Assembly (NCBI RefSeq): GCF_015207005.2
Contig: NZ_JADEXS020000001.1
Location: forward strand, 4,774,001 to 4,838,000
Reading direction: 5' to 3'
Length of the DNA: 64,000 nt
From: Desmonostoc muscorum LEGE 12446
GTDB taxonomy: Bacteria; Cyanobacteriota; Cyanobacteriia; Cyanobacteriales; Nostocaceae
A program made the position numbers and the translations under genes. Below, piece by piece: positions 37,153 to 47,040 of the stretch (its first letter is position 1; each line of letters starts with the position of its first letter). The notes under the pieces are model-generated. The model saw nothing but the letters and a program-made list of their open reading frames with translations. It did not search any database and was not told where the DNA came from.

Positions 37153-37685
37153 TAACTCCTAACTCCTAACTCTTAACTCCTCACTCCCAATGCCCCGATT
37201 CCCCCATCTGTAGGTTCTGTTACGTTTTCCGGTAACTGATAAATGTAGAATTCATTCAACGAGAGTTTGATGGAGTCCCAAAATAGCAGCAGGGAGATTA
37301 GTAAAACCAATTAGCTTTAACTAGGTTACAGATAATGACGCGGGGACACAGTGACACAGTGACGCGGAGAATAATGTGTAGCAAAATTTTTGAGAATTGG
37401 TATCAGGTCTTTGAAACAAATGATTTTTGATCTTGTTTTTCAATTTTGTGAATAACTGTAGCCTCCGCTAATTAAGCGTAAAAATTCAGAATTCAGAATC
37501 CAGAATCAATAATGCTTGGATGCCCAAGCTTGATAATTTGCACAAAATCAAGCAGGTATACAACGATTGATTTTCCAAATATTCTGACTTCTGAATTAGA
37601 GAATTATCTTATTAGTAAACAGTTACTATTATTCACTGATTACTTGACGTTAAGAACTTTAGGAATTACACATCTAGTACGAAAT

Positions 37686-37713
37686 GTAGGGGCAATTCAT
37701 GAATTGCCCCTAC
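37686..37713. repeat. 28-bp palindrome GTAGGGGCAATTCA and complement
   Basis: This perfect palindrome has the outer bases (GTAGGGGC...GCCCCTAC) of the repeated palindrome family but a different centre. No gene is assigned around it. Confidence 0.8.
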
Positions 37714-38063
37714 GGTAAATCAAGGCTTTTACGTAATTTTTACGTAAGTCTTAAACTTTATCTTTGCGGTAGTGAATCTACTATTACAGTACCGCATCAT
37801 AGCAGTTTTAGATTTTCAGTAGAGAGGCGATATCTCGCGTCTCTATATCTGAATGCCCCATTAATTGATTCTGAATTCTGAATTCTTCTTCAAATAGCCA
37901 GCTACAAGAAGGCATCATTTTGCAAAGTTTTAGTGTGAGTGTTGAGTATCGATCGCGCAATGGATTTTAAGCCATAACCATTGTTTGTCCTAAGCGGCTG
38001 GCTATTGATTAAAAACCCTTTTTTACTTACATCACCACAATTGAGATAAACGAGCAACATACT

Positions 38064-39488
38064 ATGTCAAGGGTGACCGAGAAGCCAAAGCCAACTGAGC
38101 AGACATTTAATCCTGAACAACCTAAAATTTGGTGGGGTATCGCTGTAGCTGTGCCAATAGTAATTGCTGCTGGGGTACTAGGTACAGCTAAAATCGAGCA
38201 GCTAAAAAAACTCACTGTATCTGCACCCGTAATGCCATCTAGCAATAGCGTTAGTGCTGTGGGCCGTTTGGAACCGCGAGGCGAAGTTGTTAAATTGTCT
38301 GCGCCATCCTCAGGATTAGCACCATCATCACGAATTCAGCAACTGCTAGTTAGAGAAGGTGAAAAAGTCAGACAAGGCCAAATTGTGGCAATTTTGGACA
38401 ACCGCGATACTCAAATAGCCGCACTAGAAGAAGCAAAAGCCAAAGTCCAAGAAGCCCGTGCGAATTTAGCTCAAGTCAGAGCCGGATCTCCAAGAGATAT
38501 TCAAGCCCAAAGAGCGATTATTGCTCGCCTACAAGCGCAGTTACTTGGGGAAAAAGATGCTCAGCAAGCGAGCATCACTCGAATTGCAGCTCAGTTGAGT
38601 GGAGAAAAACTTGTCCAACAAGCAACTGTAAATCGCTTAGAAGCTGAACTTAGCGGACAAAGAGATGCTCTCAGAGCAACAGTTACACGTATCCAAGCCG
38701 AACAGCGCAATGCCCAAGTAGATGCTGGACGCTATGATTTTTTATACCGAGAAGGTGCGATTTCTCAGCAGGAACGGGATAGAAGACGCCTGAGTGCGGT
38801 TACAGCTAATCAGCAGGTTGCTGAAAGTCAAGCTACCCTCAAGCAGACATTAGCAACTCTACGACAGCAACTTGCTGAAGCGAGAGCTAATCAAATACAA
38901 AATTTAGCAACTTTGCAACAGCAGCTAATTGAAGCCAAAGTTAACCGTGACAAAACTGTAGCAACTTTGCAGAGGCAAATTGAAGAAGAAAAAGCCAAAC
39001 TCAGTAGAATTTTGGACGTTAGTCCTACTGATATGCAAGTAGCCCTAGCCCAAGTTAGTAATGCGATCGCCAATGTTAGAAAAGCCGAAGCACAACTAAA
39101 ATTAAGCTATGTTCAAGCGCCAATCGCTGGGGAAATTTTAAAGATTTACACCAAATCAGGTGAAGCCATAGGTGCAAATGGCATTGCTGAACTTGGGCAA
39201 ACTAGTCAAATGTTTGTAGTTGCTGAAGTCGCCGAAGATAGTATTAGTAAAGTGCGTATCGGTCAAAACGCCACTATCACTAGCGATAATGGAGCATTTA
39301 GTGGCGAATTCAAAGGAACTGTCACTGAAATTGGCAGAAAAATTGGCAAAAAAGATGTTTTGAATACAGATCCAGCAGCAGATGTGGATGCCAGAGTCAT
39401 AGAAGTGAAAATTGCTCTGTCTCCAGAAGATAGTCTGCAAGTTTCTGGTTTAACTTATGCGAAAGTTCTTGTGGAAATTAATAAGTAA
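38064..39488 (+). CDS. devB: DevB-type membrane fusion protein of an ABC exporter
   Basis: This 474-residue protein has an N-terminal helix (IWWGIAVAVPIVIAAGVLGTA), lipoyl-like halves (SAVGRLEPRGEVVKLSAPSSG and YVQAPIAGEILKIYTKSGEAI) and a very long coiled coil (about 130-340). DevB proteins link the inner-membrane DevCA exporter to an outer-membrane TolC. In heterocystous cyanobacteria the original operon exports heterocyst glycolipids, and several paralogous operons exist. The devC and devA genes follow in order. I saw no clear NtcA site (GTA-N8-TAC) upstream, so this may be a paralog with another substrate. Confidence 0.88.
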   Translation: MSRVTEKPKPTEQTFNPEQPKIWWGIAVAVPIVIAAGVLGTAKIEQLKKLTVSAPVMPSSNSVSAVGRLEPRGEVVKLSAPSSGLAPSSRIQQLLVREGEKVRQGQIVAILDNRDTQIAALEEAKAKVQEARANLAQVRAGSPRDIQAQRAIIARLQAQLLGEKDAQQASITRIAAQLSGEKLVQQATVNRLEAELSGQRDALRATVTRIQAEQRNAQVDAGRYDFLYREGAISQQERDRRRLSAVTANQQVAESQATLKQTLATLRQQLAEARANQIQNLATLQQQLIEAKVNRDKTVATLQRQIEEEKAKLSRILDVSPTDMQVALAQVSNAIANVRKAEAQLKLSYVQAPIAGEILKIYTKSGEAIGANGIAELGQTSQMFVVAEVAEDSISKVRIGQNATITSDNGAFSGEFKGTVTEIGRKIGKKDVLNTDPAADVDARVIEVKIALSPEDSLQVSGLTYAKVLVEINK

Positions 39489-39512
39489 TTCGTGAGAAAA
39501 TAATAGTTAATA

Positions 39513-40667
39513 ATGAGTAAAAAAATACCTCTGTCGTGGCTACAACTAACAAGAGAAAAAACTCGCCTAGCTGTGGCTTTGGCAGGGATTGCTTTTGCTG
39601 ATATTTTGATGTTTATGCAACTCGGATTTCGGGATGCTTTGTATTATAGTAACGTTCGATTTCATAACAGCTTGCAGGGCGATATTGTTTTAATTAACAG
39701 TCAATCTAGCGCTGTTTTAGCAATGCGGAGCTTTTCTCAGCGACGATTATATAAAGCTTTAGAGTTGCCAACAGTACAATCAGTACATCCTATATATTTA
39801 GATTATACAACCTGGAAAAATCCTGTAACAGGTCGCCCTCGTAGTATCTTGGTATTTGGTATGAACCCAGAAACTAACCTGGTAAACTTGCCTGGAGTTC
39901 AGGAAAATTTAGAAAAACTTAAACTAGCAGATGTAGTTTTATTTGACCGTTCTTCTAGGGTCGAATATGGGCCAATTGCTGCTGATTATGACCAAGGAAA
40001 AACCGTTACAGCAGAAGTAAGAAGGCGGCGAATTAAAGTAGTAGGACTATTTACATTAGGTGCATCATTTGGCGCAGACGGTAACTTAGTTACCAGCGAT
40101 GTTAACTTTCTGCGGATATTCAATACTCGTCAGAAAGGATTAATTGATATTGGGTTAATTAGATTGAAACCTGGAGCCAATGCTAATGCTGTTGCTGAAG
40201 ATTTAAAGAAGTATATACCTAAAGAGATAAATGTTTTAACTAAACAACAATTTATTGACTTTGAGCGAAATTACTGGGCAAGTAGTACAGCTATCGGGTT
40301 TATTTTTACACTGGGAACTATCATGGGTTTTATTGTCGGAACTGTAATTGTTTATCAAATCCTTTATACAGAAGTTTCAGATCACTTAGCTGAATACGCT
40401 ACCCTCAAAGCCATAGGTTATACACATAACTATTTATTGAAAGTCATTTTGCAAGAGGCTTTTCTACTCGCAGTTTTAGGATATTTACCCGGAATAACTT
40501 TTGCTTTATTTATGTATCAAAGCGCAAGAACTGCAACACTTTTACCAGTATTTATGAGTTTTGATCGTGCCACAAACGTGTTGATTTTGACCATAATCAT
40601 GTGCTTTGTTTCCGGCGCGATCGCAGTCCGAAAATTAAGCTCTGCTGATCCAGCAGATATATTTTGA
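39513..40667 (+). CDS. devC: DevC-type ABC exporter permease
   Basis: This 384-residue protein has a MacB/FtsX-like layout: a first helix (LAVALAGIAFADILMFMQLGF), an extracytoplasmic domain (about 45-260; SLQGDIVLINSQSSAVLAM, VFGMNPETNLVNLPGV), then three helices (GFIFTLGTIMGFIVGTVIVYQILY; AFLLAVLGYLPGITFALFMY; VLILTIIMCFVSGAIAV). It starts 24 bp after devB, in the same transcription unit. Confidence 0.92.
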   Translation: MSKKIPLSWLQLTREKTRLAVALAGIAFADILMFMQLGFRDALYYSNVRFHNSLQGDIVLINSQSSAVLAMRSFSQRRLYKALELPTVQSVHPIYLDYTTWKNPVTGRPRSILVFGMNPETNLVNLPGVQENLEKLKLADVVLFDRSSRVEYGPIAADYDQGKTVTAEVRRRRIKVVGLFTLGASFGADGNLVTSDVNFLRIFNTRQKGLIDIGLIRLKPGANANAVAEDLKKYIPKEINVLTKQQFIDFERNYWASSTAIGFIFTLGTIMGFIVGTVIVYQILYTEVSDHLAEYATLKAIGYTHNYLLKVILQEAFLLAVLGYLPGITFALFMYQSARTATLLPVFMSFDRATNVLILTIIMCFVSGAIAVRKLSSADPADIF

Positions 40668-40671
40668 AGAA

Positions 40672-40812
40672 GAATTCAGAATTCAGAATTCAGAATGGGC
40701 TATGCCCCGCTGTGCTAACAGAATTCAGCAATCTTTTAGTGGGCGATTCAGAGCCGCCACTCTCTTACAAACAGTTCCGAGACGGAACTGCTAAATCGTA
40801 ACTAACAAAATT
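40672..40812. repeat. Heptamer and dispersed repeats between devC and devA
   Basis: ATTCAGA heptamers (40672-40696) are followed by GGGCTATGCCCCGCTGTGCTAACAGAATTCAGCAAT-type DNA also seen near 23724. They lengthen the devC-devA gap to 145 bp within what should be one operon. Confidence 0.75.
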
Positions 40813-41523
40813 ATGAAAAAACAAGAACCTGTAATTGCCATTAAAAATCTCAATCATTACTATGGCAAAGGCGCACTGAAAAAACAAATTTTATTTGACA
40901 TCAACCTAGAAATTTATTCTGGTGAAATTGTAATTATGACCGGGCCATCGGGTTCAGGTAAAACAACATTACTGAGCTTGATTGGTGGTTTGCGGTCTGT
41001 ACAAGAGGGAAGTTTGAAATTTTTGGGTGAAGAACTGTTTGGTGTCAGTCAAAACAAACTGGTGCAGATGCGACGTAGCATTGGCTATATTTTCCAAGCA
41101 CACAATTTGCTGGGGTTCTTGACTGCCAAGCAAAACGTCCAAATGGCGGTAGAATTAAACGATCGCATTTCTCAAGCAGAAGCAGTAGCTAAATCAGAAA
41201 TGATGCTGCGGGCTGTTGGTTTAGAAGAAAGAGTTAATTATTACCCAGACAATCTTTCTGGTGGACAAAAACAAAGAATTGCGATCGCCCGCGCCTTAGT
41301 GAATCGTCCTCCCCTAGTGCTAGCTGACGAACCAACAGCCGCATTAGACAAACAATCAGGACGCGATGTCGTAGAAATAATGCAGAGCCTAGCTAAAAAT
41401 CAGGGAACTACTATCTTGTTAGTTACACACGACAACCGCATTCTAGACATCGCCGATCGCATCGTAGAAATGGAAGACGGTCTGTTAACGCGTAATTCCT
41501 CAAATACAGTTATTCAGTCATAA
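40813..41523 (+). CDS. devA: DevA-type ABC exporter ATPase
   Basis: This 236-residue ATPase has Walker A GPSGSGKTTLL, a Q-loop (IFQAHNLL), the signature LSGGQKQRIAIARAL, Walker B VLADEPTAALD and the H-loop (VTHDNR). It is the LolD/MacB-like energy source for the DevBC exporter. It is complete. A repeat-rich 145-bp gap separates it from devC. Confidence 0.93.
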   Translation: MKKQEPVIAIKNLNHYYGKGALKKQILFDINLEIYSGEIVIMTGPSGSGKTTLLSLIGGLRSVQEGSLKFLGEELFGVSQNKLVQMRRSIGYIFQAHNLLGFLTAKQNVQMAVELNDRISQAEAVAKSEMMLRAVGLEERVNYYPDNLSGGQKQRIAIARALVNRPPLVLADEPTAALDKQSGRDVVEIMQSLAKNQGTTILLVTHDNRILDIADRIVEMEDGLLTRNSSNTVIQS

Positions 41524-41645
41524 TTTTGATGTCATTTGTCCTTTGTCATTTGCTAATGACTAATGACTAATGACAACCACAATTACAGCAGATTTTAAGG
41601 TAAGTGAAGTATCCCATCTAGGTCTGTTAGCTAAGCCCAGAGCCT

Positions 41646-41693
41646 ATTCTGAATTCTGAATTCTGAATTCTGAATTCTGAATTCTGAATTCTG
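41646..41693. repeat. Heptamer tandem repeat (ATTCTGA)n
   Basis: About seven uninterrupted ATTCTGA units lie between the convergent devA and the gene ending at 41713. Confidence 0.9.
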
Positions 41694-41712
41694 ACTCCTG
41701 AATTCTGCTGTA

Positions 41713-42531
41713 TTATTTAGCCGAACCTGATTTTTTCATTCCAGGTTGATTTGGTGGAGTTGGGGCATTTGGTTGGCGGCTAGTGCGAAAAGTCACATTC
41801 ACGCCTTCATTTGATTGCTCCAGCACCAGTAAAGGCGTAGGCTTAGCCTTTTGATCCCAATGCATAGTCGCAATCCGACCTTGAATTGTTGGTTGCCAAC
41901 TATCTTCATCATCTATAGGACTTAAGTAAGTTTCTATACAATCAATAATTTGGCTGATAGTTGCCGAAGTTGCTTGGGTCGGTAACTTCATCAACCTGAC
42001 TTGGATACGAAACAGTACACGTTTAGCAGGGTTTGGGGGAGTACCAGTTTCATACTCTACATCAAAAATTTCATCCACCTGCCGGCCAGCACTATTAGCA
42101 ATTCCGACTGATCCTTGTTGGGCTTGATTTGGACGCAGCGCTTGAGAAATTTTATCTTTGACCTTAATCTTTACTTGATTAAGAATCGCAAAGTGAAACA
42201 CCTCCTCTGACATCCGCATTCGCAGATAATCTAGGTTAAAATCCCGTGAGTTCACCAAATCGGGATTAGTTTCCATTTTGCGAATTGTTTCCAGGGCTAG
42301 CTTAAATTTTTTTTCTAATTCTCGCGCCCGGAATTGTTCAAACTTAAGTTTTTTCTCCAGTTGATTCATCTGGAGTTTACTATAGACAATCAAAGCAATC
42401 ACCACTAAAGCCAGTCCTCCAGACGTTATCACCAAGAATGGTGGTATTTGAGGATTACTTGCTGGCACTTCCTGGGATGCCTTTTTAGTCTTTGTCCCGG
42501 AGGATTGGGCAAGAAACATCGAAGTAGGCAT
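41713..42531 (-). CDS. Membrane-anchored protein of unknown function
   Basis: This 272-residue protein has an N-terminal helix (FLVITSGGLALVVIALIVYSKL, about 32-53), then a coiled coil (MNQLEKKLKFEQFRARELEKKFKLALETIRKM) and a soluble domain (DYLRMRMSEEVFHFAILNQVKIKVKDKISQAL, VLFRIQVRLMKLP, TLSQIIDCIETYLSP-like). The C-terminus is proline-rich. I do not recognise a named family, though it looks like a conserved cyanobacterial protein. No operon partner is apparent. Confidence 0.75.
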   Translation of the reverse strand: MPTSMFLAQSSGTKTKKASQEVPASNPQIPPFLVITSGGLALVVIALIVYSKLQMNQLEKKLKFEQFRARELEKKFKLALETIRKMETNPDLVNSRDFNLDYLRMRMSEEVFHFAILNQVKIKVKDKISQALRPNQAQQGSVGIANSAGRQVDEIFDVEYETGTPPNPAKRVLFRIQVRLMKLPTQATSATISQIIDCIETYLSPIDDEDSWQPTIQGRIATMHWDQKAKPTPLLVLEQSNEGVNVTFRTSRQPNAPTPPNQPGMKKSGSAK

Positions 42532-42622
42532 GGTTGTGAAACTGAAAAACTTGACTCCTGAACTTTAGGATGCCCAAATTTTCAACGCCATCTTGCTGTA
42601 TGATTAATACTTTTTACTAAGT

Positions 42623-42778
42623 GATCGGGGACTGGGGATTGGGGACTGGATGAGGGGGATGAGGGGGATGAGGGAGTGTGGGGAGATTATAAAAAAGCTT
42701 CCCACCCATACCCAATCCCCAATCCCCAATCCCCAATCCCTAGTCCCCAATCCCCAGTCCCCAATCCCCAATCCCCAT
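42623..42778. repeat. G-rich/C-rich inverted repeat tract
   Basis: GGGGACTGGGGATTGGGGAC at the left and repeated CCCAATCCCC/CCCAGTCCCC at the right (42712-42776) can pair into a large hairpin directly before the HAD gene. It belongs to the same family as 28628-28741 and 52551-52616. It would be translated if an upstream start at 42650 were used, which I reject. Confidence 0.75.
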
Positions 42779-43552
42779 ATGCCAAAACATTTAAGCTTTA
42801 CTGCCTTGAGCAATATTCGTCTCATCGCCACAGATATGGATGGCACCCTGACTAGACGAGGAAAATTTACTCCCGCACTGCTGCAAGCTTTAGAGGATTT
42901 AGCAGCAGCTAACATTAAGGTACTGATTGTTACGGGACGTTCTGCTGGGTGGGTGAGTGGATTGAGTAGCTTGATGCCAGTGGCAGGTGCTATGGCAGAA
43001 AATGGCGGTTTGTATTTTCCGCCTGGAAACCAGAAACCAGTGGTTTTAACACCCATTCCCGATTTAGCTAAGCATCGCCAGCACTTGGCTACAACTTTTG
43101 AAAAGTTACAAACTCAATTTCCCCAAATTCAGGAATCTGTTGATAATCGCTTTCGCATCACCGATTGGACTTTTGACGTGACTACTTTGAGTCAAGATGA
43201 ACTACAAACCCTAGATCATCTCTGTCAACAAATGGGTTGGGGATTTACCTACAGTAACGTCCAGTGTCACATTAAACCCCAAGGACAAGATAAAGCCGTG
43301 GGATTGTTGCAGGTATTGCGCGAATACTTGCCTGATTACTCACCAGAACAAATTGTCACCGTAGGCGATAGTCCCAATGATGAAAGTTTATTCGATCGCC
43401 GTTATTTTCCTATTTCTGTAGGCGTGGCAAATGTCCTCGAATATGCAGATAAATTGCAACATCAGCCTGTTTATATTACTGCTGCTTCCGAAGGCGAAGG
43501 ATTTTGTGAATTATCTAGTTACATTTTGCAAAGCTTCCACATCCCAAATTAG
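42779..43552 (+). CDS. HAD-superfamily phosphatase (Cof/SPP-like)
   Basis: This 257-residue protein has HAD motif I in IATDMDGTLT, motif II in LIVTGRSAGWV, a cap region, motif III Lys in GQDKAVGLL, and motif IV in TVGDSPNDESLF. These are the catalytic residues of Cof-type and sucrose-phosphate phosphatase-like enzymes. The substrate is unknown. ATG 42779 is chosen because upstream in-frame sequence translates the intergenic C-rich repeat. Confidence 0.88.
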   Translation: MPKHLSFTALSNIRLIATDMDGTLTRRGKFTPALLQALEDLAAANIKVLIVTGRSAGWVSGLSSLMPVAGAMAENGGLYFPPGNQKPVVLTPIPDLAKHRQHLATTFEKLQTQFPQIQESVDNRFRITDWTFDVTTLSQDELQTLDHLCQQMGWGFTYSNVQCHIKPQGQDKAVGLLQVLREYLPDYSPEQIVTVGDSPNDESLFDRRYFPISVGVANVLEYADKLQHQPVYITAASEGEGFCELSSYILQSFHIPN

Positions 43553-43603
43553 CGAGAATTCAGGCTTGCTTTACAATAATTTTGTAGCACTGATTTTACA
43601 ACC

Positions 43604-44323
43604 ATGACGGCTACTCTACCTGTTAATGTCGAATCAGAAATCTTCTACCCTAGTGCTGATGGTCAACCAGTGGCAGAAACCTACGACCACCTTTATGCCT
43701 TATTAACTACCTTAGAAGTACTCAAACAGTATTTGGCAGACCGCCAGGCAACAGTATTAGCCAATCAATTTCTTTACTATGCACAGGGTTTTCCCAAGTT
43801 ACGGATAGCCCCAGATGTGATGGTAATTTTTGATGTTGCACCAGGCAGCCGGGACAACTATAAAATTTGGGAAGAGGGTCAAGTACCAACAGTGATTTTT
43901 GAAATGACATCCTTTGGTACTAAAGGAAACGACGAAATTTTCAAAAAGACCCTCTATGAGCAGCTGGGTGTTAAAGAATACTGGCTATTTGACCCAAAAG
44001 GCGAGTGGGTAGAACAACGGCTACGTGGCTATCGGCTGCGGGGAGAAATCTACGAACCTATAGAGGATGGACGCAGTGAACCACTACAACTGCGCTTAGG
44101 GATCGAAGGAAAGCTAATTGCGTTTTATCGAGAGGACACAGGGGAAAAATTATTAATTGCCGATGAATTGATAGAAGCTTTACGGCAGGAAGTTTTAGCA
44201 AGGCAACAGGCAGAAGAACGCGCAGAAGCTGAACGTCAACGTGCAGAACAAGCGCAATTGGAAATAGAAAAGCTAAAGGCAAAGTTGCGATCGCTCAACA
44301 TAGACCCTGATACCATTGAGTAA
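43604..44323 (+). CDS. Uma2-family (DUF820) putative endonuclease
   Basis: This 239-residue protein has the PD-(D/E)XK-like Uma2 core: RIAPDVMVIFDV, VIFEMTSFGTKGND and LGVKEYWLFDP. A Glu/Arg-rich coiled-coil tail follows (EVLARQQAEERAEAERQRAEQ). This family is hugely expanded in cyanobacteria. Nuclease activity is predicted from fold only, and its role is unknown. Confidence 0.88.
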   Translation: MTATLPVNVESEIFYPSADGQPVAETYDHLYALLTTLEVLKQYLADRQATVLANQFLYYAQGFPKLRIAPDVMVIFDVAPGSRDNYKIWEEGQVPTVIFEMTSFGTKGNDEIFKKTLYEQLGVKEYWLFDPKGEWVEQRLRGYRLRGEIYEPIEDGRSEPLQLRLGIEGKLIAFYREDTGEKLLIADELIEALRQEVLARQQAEERAEAERQRAEQAQLEIEKLKAKLRSLNIDPDTIE

Positions 44324-44544
44324 ATTTTTTTGTACCTTATAATTACGTTAGCGCAGCGGGACGTAGCCCATTACGAATTACGAATTATTATCAAGTCAAA
44401 TTTATTACTTTAGACATATTACAATAGGTGGATGTCTAACGGGTTGCAATCTATCACTCAGAGAGGCTAAGCGACTAACAGATACTTCAAAAAAAACAGG
44501 TTAGCGTTTGATTTTCAACTTCCACGAGAAAGTGCAAAACCAAA

Positions 44545-44658
44545 TATAGTAATCTTATTTGATTTTTGAAAAAACTTGCCCTCAACTCAAAAGCTGATTC
44601 CCTACTCCCTACTCCGTGCCCACACAAATAAGTTCAAAAATCAAAGCGGATTACTATA
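44545..44658. mobile_element. 114-bp MITE-like element
   Basis: The left end TATAGTAATC with TTTGATTTTTGAAAAA and the right end TTCAAAAATCAAAGCGGATTAC-type sequence are inverted. A relative lies at 27025-27160. No coding capacity. The stretch before it, 44324-44544, has no gene. Confidence 0.7.
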
Positions 44659-44699
44659 TAGAGTCAATAATTTACCTTTAAATATTGAGGTATGAAATC

Positions 44700-44867
44700 A
44701 TGCAAGAAATTGAGAGATTCTTTGGTAACTTATTCAGTAGCATACTCAACCGCTTTAAATATTCTGCAATGGACGCTACTGAGCGAAAAATCAAAGAAAC
44801 CGTCGATCAACAGGTTGAACAACATCGACAAAGATCCAAGCCTAAGGATCAAGAAGACCGCCAGTAG
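44700..44867 (+). CDS. Small helical protein of unknown function, 55 aa
   Basis: MQEIERFFGNLFSSILNRF begins the frame, which continues with a hydrophilic helical part (YSAMDATERKIKETVDQQVEQ). TTGAGG lies 9 bp before the ATG as a ribosome binding site. The amphipathic start suggests membrane association. It is probably a real cyanobacterial small protein, but I cannot name a family. Confidence 0.6.
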   Translation: MQEIERFFGNLFSSILNRFKYSAMDATERKIKETVDQQVEQHRQRSKPKDQEDRQ

Positions 44868-44976
44868 AAAAATCTTTTGGTGGGAAATTTAAATCAGGGA
44901 ATACTGGTAACTGTTAATACTATTGTAGTAACCAGTAATACCGTTGACGAAAATCTTTACAACATATTTATCGACT

Positions 44977-45004
44977 GTAGGGGCGTACAACTGTACGCTC
45001 CTAC
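44977..45004. repeat. 28-bp palindrome of the GTAGGGGCG family
   Basis: GTAGGGGCGTACAA faces CTGTACGCTCCTAC with slight mismatches. The surrounding 44868-45265 holds no credible gene and presumably includes the promoter of the kinase. Confidence 0.75.
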
Positions 45005-45265
45005 ATTTGTATATGTATTAAATATTTGTTACCACAGAAGGGCGTGGCGATCGCACCTGCAAACGGTCAAAACAGAAATATTTGCGTCACTAAAAGCATA
45101 GCGCTTCCTAATTATTGAGTGGGCAGCGCTATTTTCTCATCCTTACTCTCTCACACGTATTATATTCAGTAATGTTTATATTGTTGGTAATTAAAAAAAT
45201 CAGATACAAACTAAAGTAGATAGAACAATACGACAAAACACCCTCATAATTACCAGTGCTAATTT

Positions 45266-46891
45266 ATGCAAACACTGCTAAACAACCGCTATCGAGTTAT
45301 TCGGACTTTAGGAAGCGGTGGGTTTGGTGAGACTTTCTTAGCCGAAGATACCCAAATGCCTTCTAACCGTCGCTGTGTAATTAAACAGCTAAGACCAATT
45401 CAAAACAACCCGCAAATTTATCAGTTGGTGCAAGAAAGATTCCAACGCGAAGCGGCAATTTTAGAAGACTTAGGCGGCACAAGTAACCAAATTCCCACCT
45501 TGTATGCTTACTTTCAGTCAGATGGACAATTCTACTTGGTTCAAGAGTGGATAGAAGGTGATACCTTAACAGCGAAAGTCCACGAACAAGGCTTATTAAG
45601 TGAAAGCGCCGTCAGAGAAATATTAATAAATTTATTACCAGTACTAGAACAAGTACACAATCAGCGGATTGTCCATCGAGATATCAAGCCAGATAACATC
45701 ATTTTGCGTCATCGAGATCATAAGGCGGTGCTGATTGATTTTGGTGCTGTCCGCGAATCAATGGGAACAGTAGTGAATTCCCAAGGGTTACCTACGAGTT
45801 CGATTGTGATTGGTACGCCGGGATTTATGCCAAGCGAACAAGCCGCAGGTAGACCAGTTTATTCGAGTGATTTATATAGTTTGGGAATGACAGCAATTTA
45901 TCTTCTCACGGGAAAACAGCCACAAGAATTGGAGACAGATTCACGTAGCGGAGAAATTATTTGGCACAGACATGCTTTGAGTATTAGTCCTACATTAGCA
46001 GGAGTGATAGATCGAGCGATCGCCTACCATCCACGCGATCGCTTTGCCACAGCCAGAGAAATGCTAGACGCCTTGCAATTTGGGTCATTTCCTCCAACAG
46101 TATCTTACAATCAACCACCAGTTCCCCCAACAATACCTTACAATCAACCGCCAGTTCATCCAACAATACCTTACAATCAACCGCCAGTAGTTAACCTACA
46201 GCCTCCTGCAACACTGCATACAGTTGCTGTTAGTCCAGGTTCTACTAGTCAACCTAGCAATCAAAATAACGGACAGAAGGGAATGCTTCTCGGTAGTTTA
46301 ATTGCTGGTGGTTTAATTGGTAGTTCTATAGTTATTGGTTTTGCTCTGAATAAATCAAATCAACCAGCAACGCAGTCTACAGGCTCATCAAGTGAACTTT
46401 CGGCAAACAGTAATGAAACAAAAAGCGTCGTACCATCAGTAAGTTCTCAACAACCTGTTGATTCTCAAGTTGTGCAAGAAACTACACCACCTGTTCAACA
46501 ACCTGTTGATTCTGAAGTTGTGCAGCAAACTACACAACAATCCTCTCAACAAATTAATCGACCCTCACCAGAACAAGCAGTGGAAGATTATTATGAAACT
46601 ATTAACAATGGCGAATATCAAAACGCGTGGAATCTTTTATCTCCTAGCTATCAAAATAATAAACGTCTTCATCCCAATGGTTATCTCTCCTATGTTGATT
46701 GGTGGGGAGGACAAGTGCAAAGCATAGATGTTAAACAAGTGAGTTTAGTAGAAACTAATTCAGAAACAGCTATAGTTGATGCTCAATTAAAATACTTTCT
46801 GAAGAATGGCAAACAATCACCTAGTTCTGTGCGTTTCTCACTTTTATGGGATCAGGGAAATAGTAGATGGGTTGTAACTGAGGCAAAATGA
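45266..46891 (+). CDS. Ser/Thr protein kinase with C-terminal NTF2-like domain
   Basis: This 541-residue protein has a complete eukaryotic-like kinase domain (residues 1-270): glycine loop GSGGFGETFLAED, Lys in CVIKQL, HRDIKPDN, DFG in LIDFGAVRES and GTPGFMPSEQ. A proline-rich linker with short repeats (NQPPVPPTIPY) leads to a transmembrane helix (GMLLGSLIAGGLIGSSIVIGFAL). The outer C-terminal domain (SPEQAVEDYYETINNGEYQNAWNLLSPSYQ) resembles an NTF2-like fold. It is probably a membrane sensor kinase. A paralogous kinase gene follows 149 bp downstream. Confidence 0.92.
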   Translation: MQTLLNNRYRVIRTLGSGGFGETFLAEDTQMPSNRRCVIKQLRPIQNNPQIYQLVQERFQREAAILEDLGGTSNQIPTLYAYFQSDGQFYLVQEWIEGDTLTAKVHEQGLLSESAVREILINLLPVLEQVHNQRIVHRDIKPDNIILRHRDHKAVLIDFGAVRESMGTVVNSQGLPTSSIVIGTPGFMPSEQAAGRPVYSSDLYSLGMTAIYLLTGKQPQELETDSRSGEIIWHRHALSISPTLAGVIDRAIAYHPRDRFATAREMLDALQFGSFPPTVSYNQPPVPPTIPYNQPPVHPTIPYNQPPVVNLQPPATLHTVAVSPGSTSQPSNQNNGQKGMLLGSLIAGGLIGSSIVIGFALNKSNQPATQSTGSSSELSANSNETKSVVPSVSSQQPVDSQVVQETTPPVQQPVDSEVVQQTTQQSSQQINRPSPEQAVEDYYETINNGEYQNAWNLLSPSYQNNKRLHPNGYLSYVDWWGGQVQSIDVKQVSLVETNSETAIVDAQLKYFLKNGKQSPSSVRFSLLWDQGNSRWVVTEAK

Positions 46892-47040
46892 ATGTTTCAG
46901 CCATGCCAAAAAAGGCGGTGTCAAAAAATTTGGCATGGACGGGATATAGCCCGCCTCTATCTCGTCAAAGTATCTGATGTACATTTAGAAAGGGCGATGT
47001 CTGACGACAAGCCTCAGCTTGTCTTTGGTTGTAATCTTTC

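Noticed and set aside
37512..37881. Two short plus-strand frames (37512-37718 and 37699-37881)
   Set aside because: They run through a palindromic repeat and heptamer DNA, and their translations look random.
37200..38063. NtcA site upstream of the devBCA operon
   Set aside because: The only near match, GTAGTGAATCTAC around 37771, has a 7-base spacer and sits far upstream, so it does not fit GTA-N8-TAC.
42650..42778. 43-residue N-terminal extension of the HAD phosphatase
   Set aside because: It is a translation of the GGGGAT/CCCAATCCCC intergenic repeat, and the family begins near MPKHLSFTAL.
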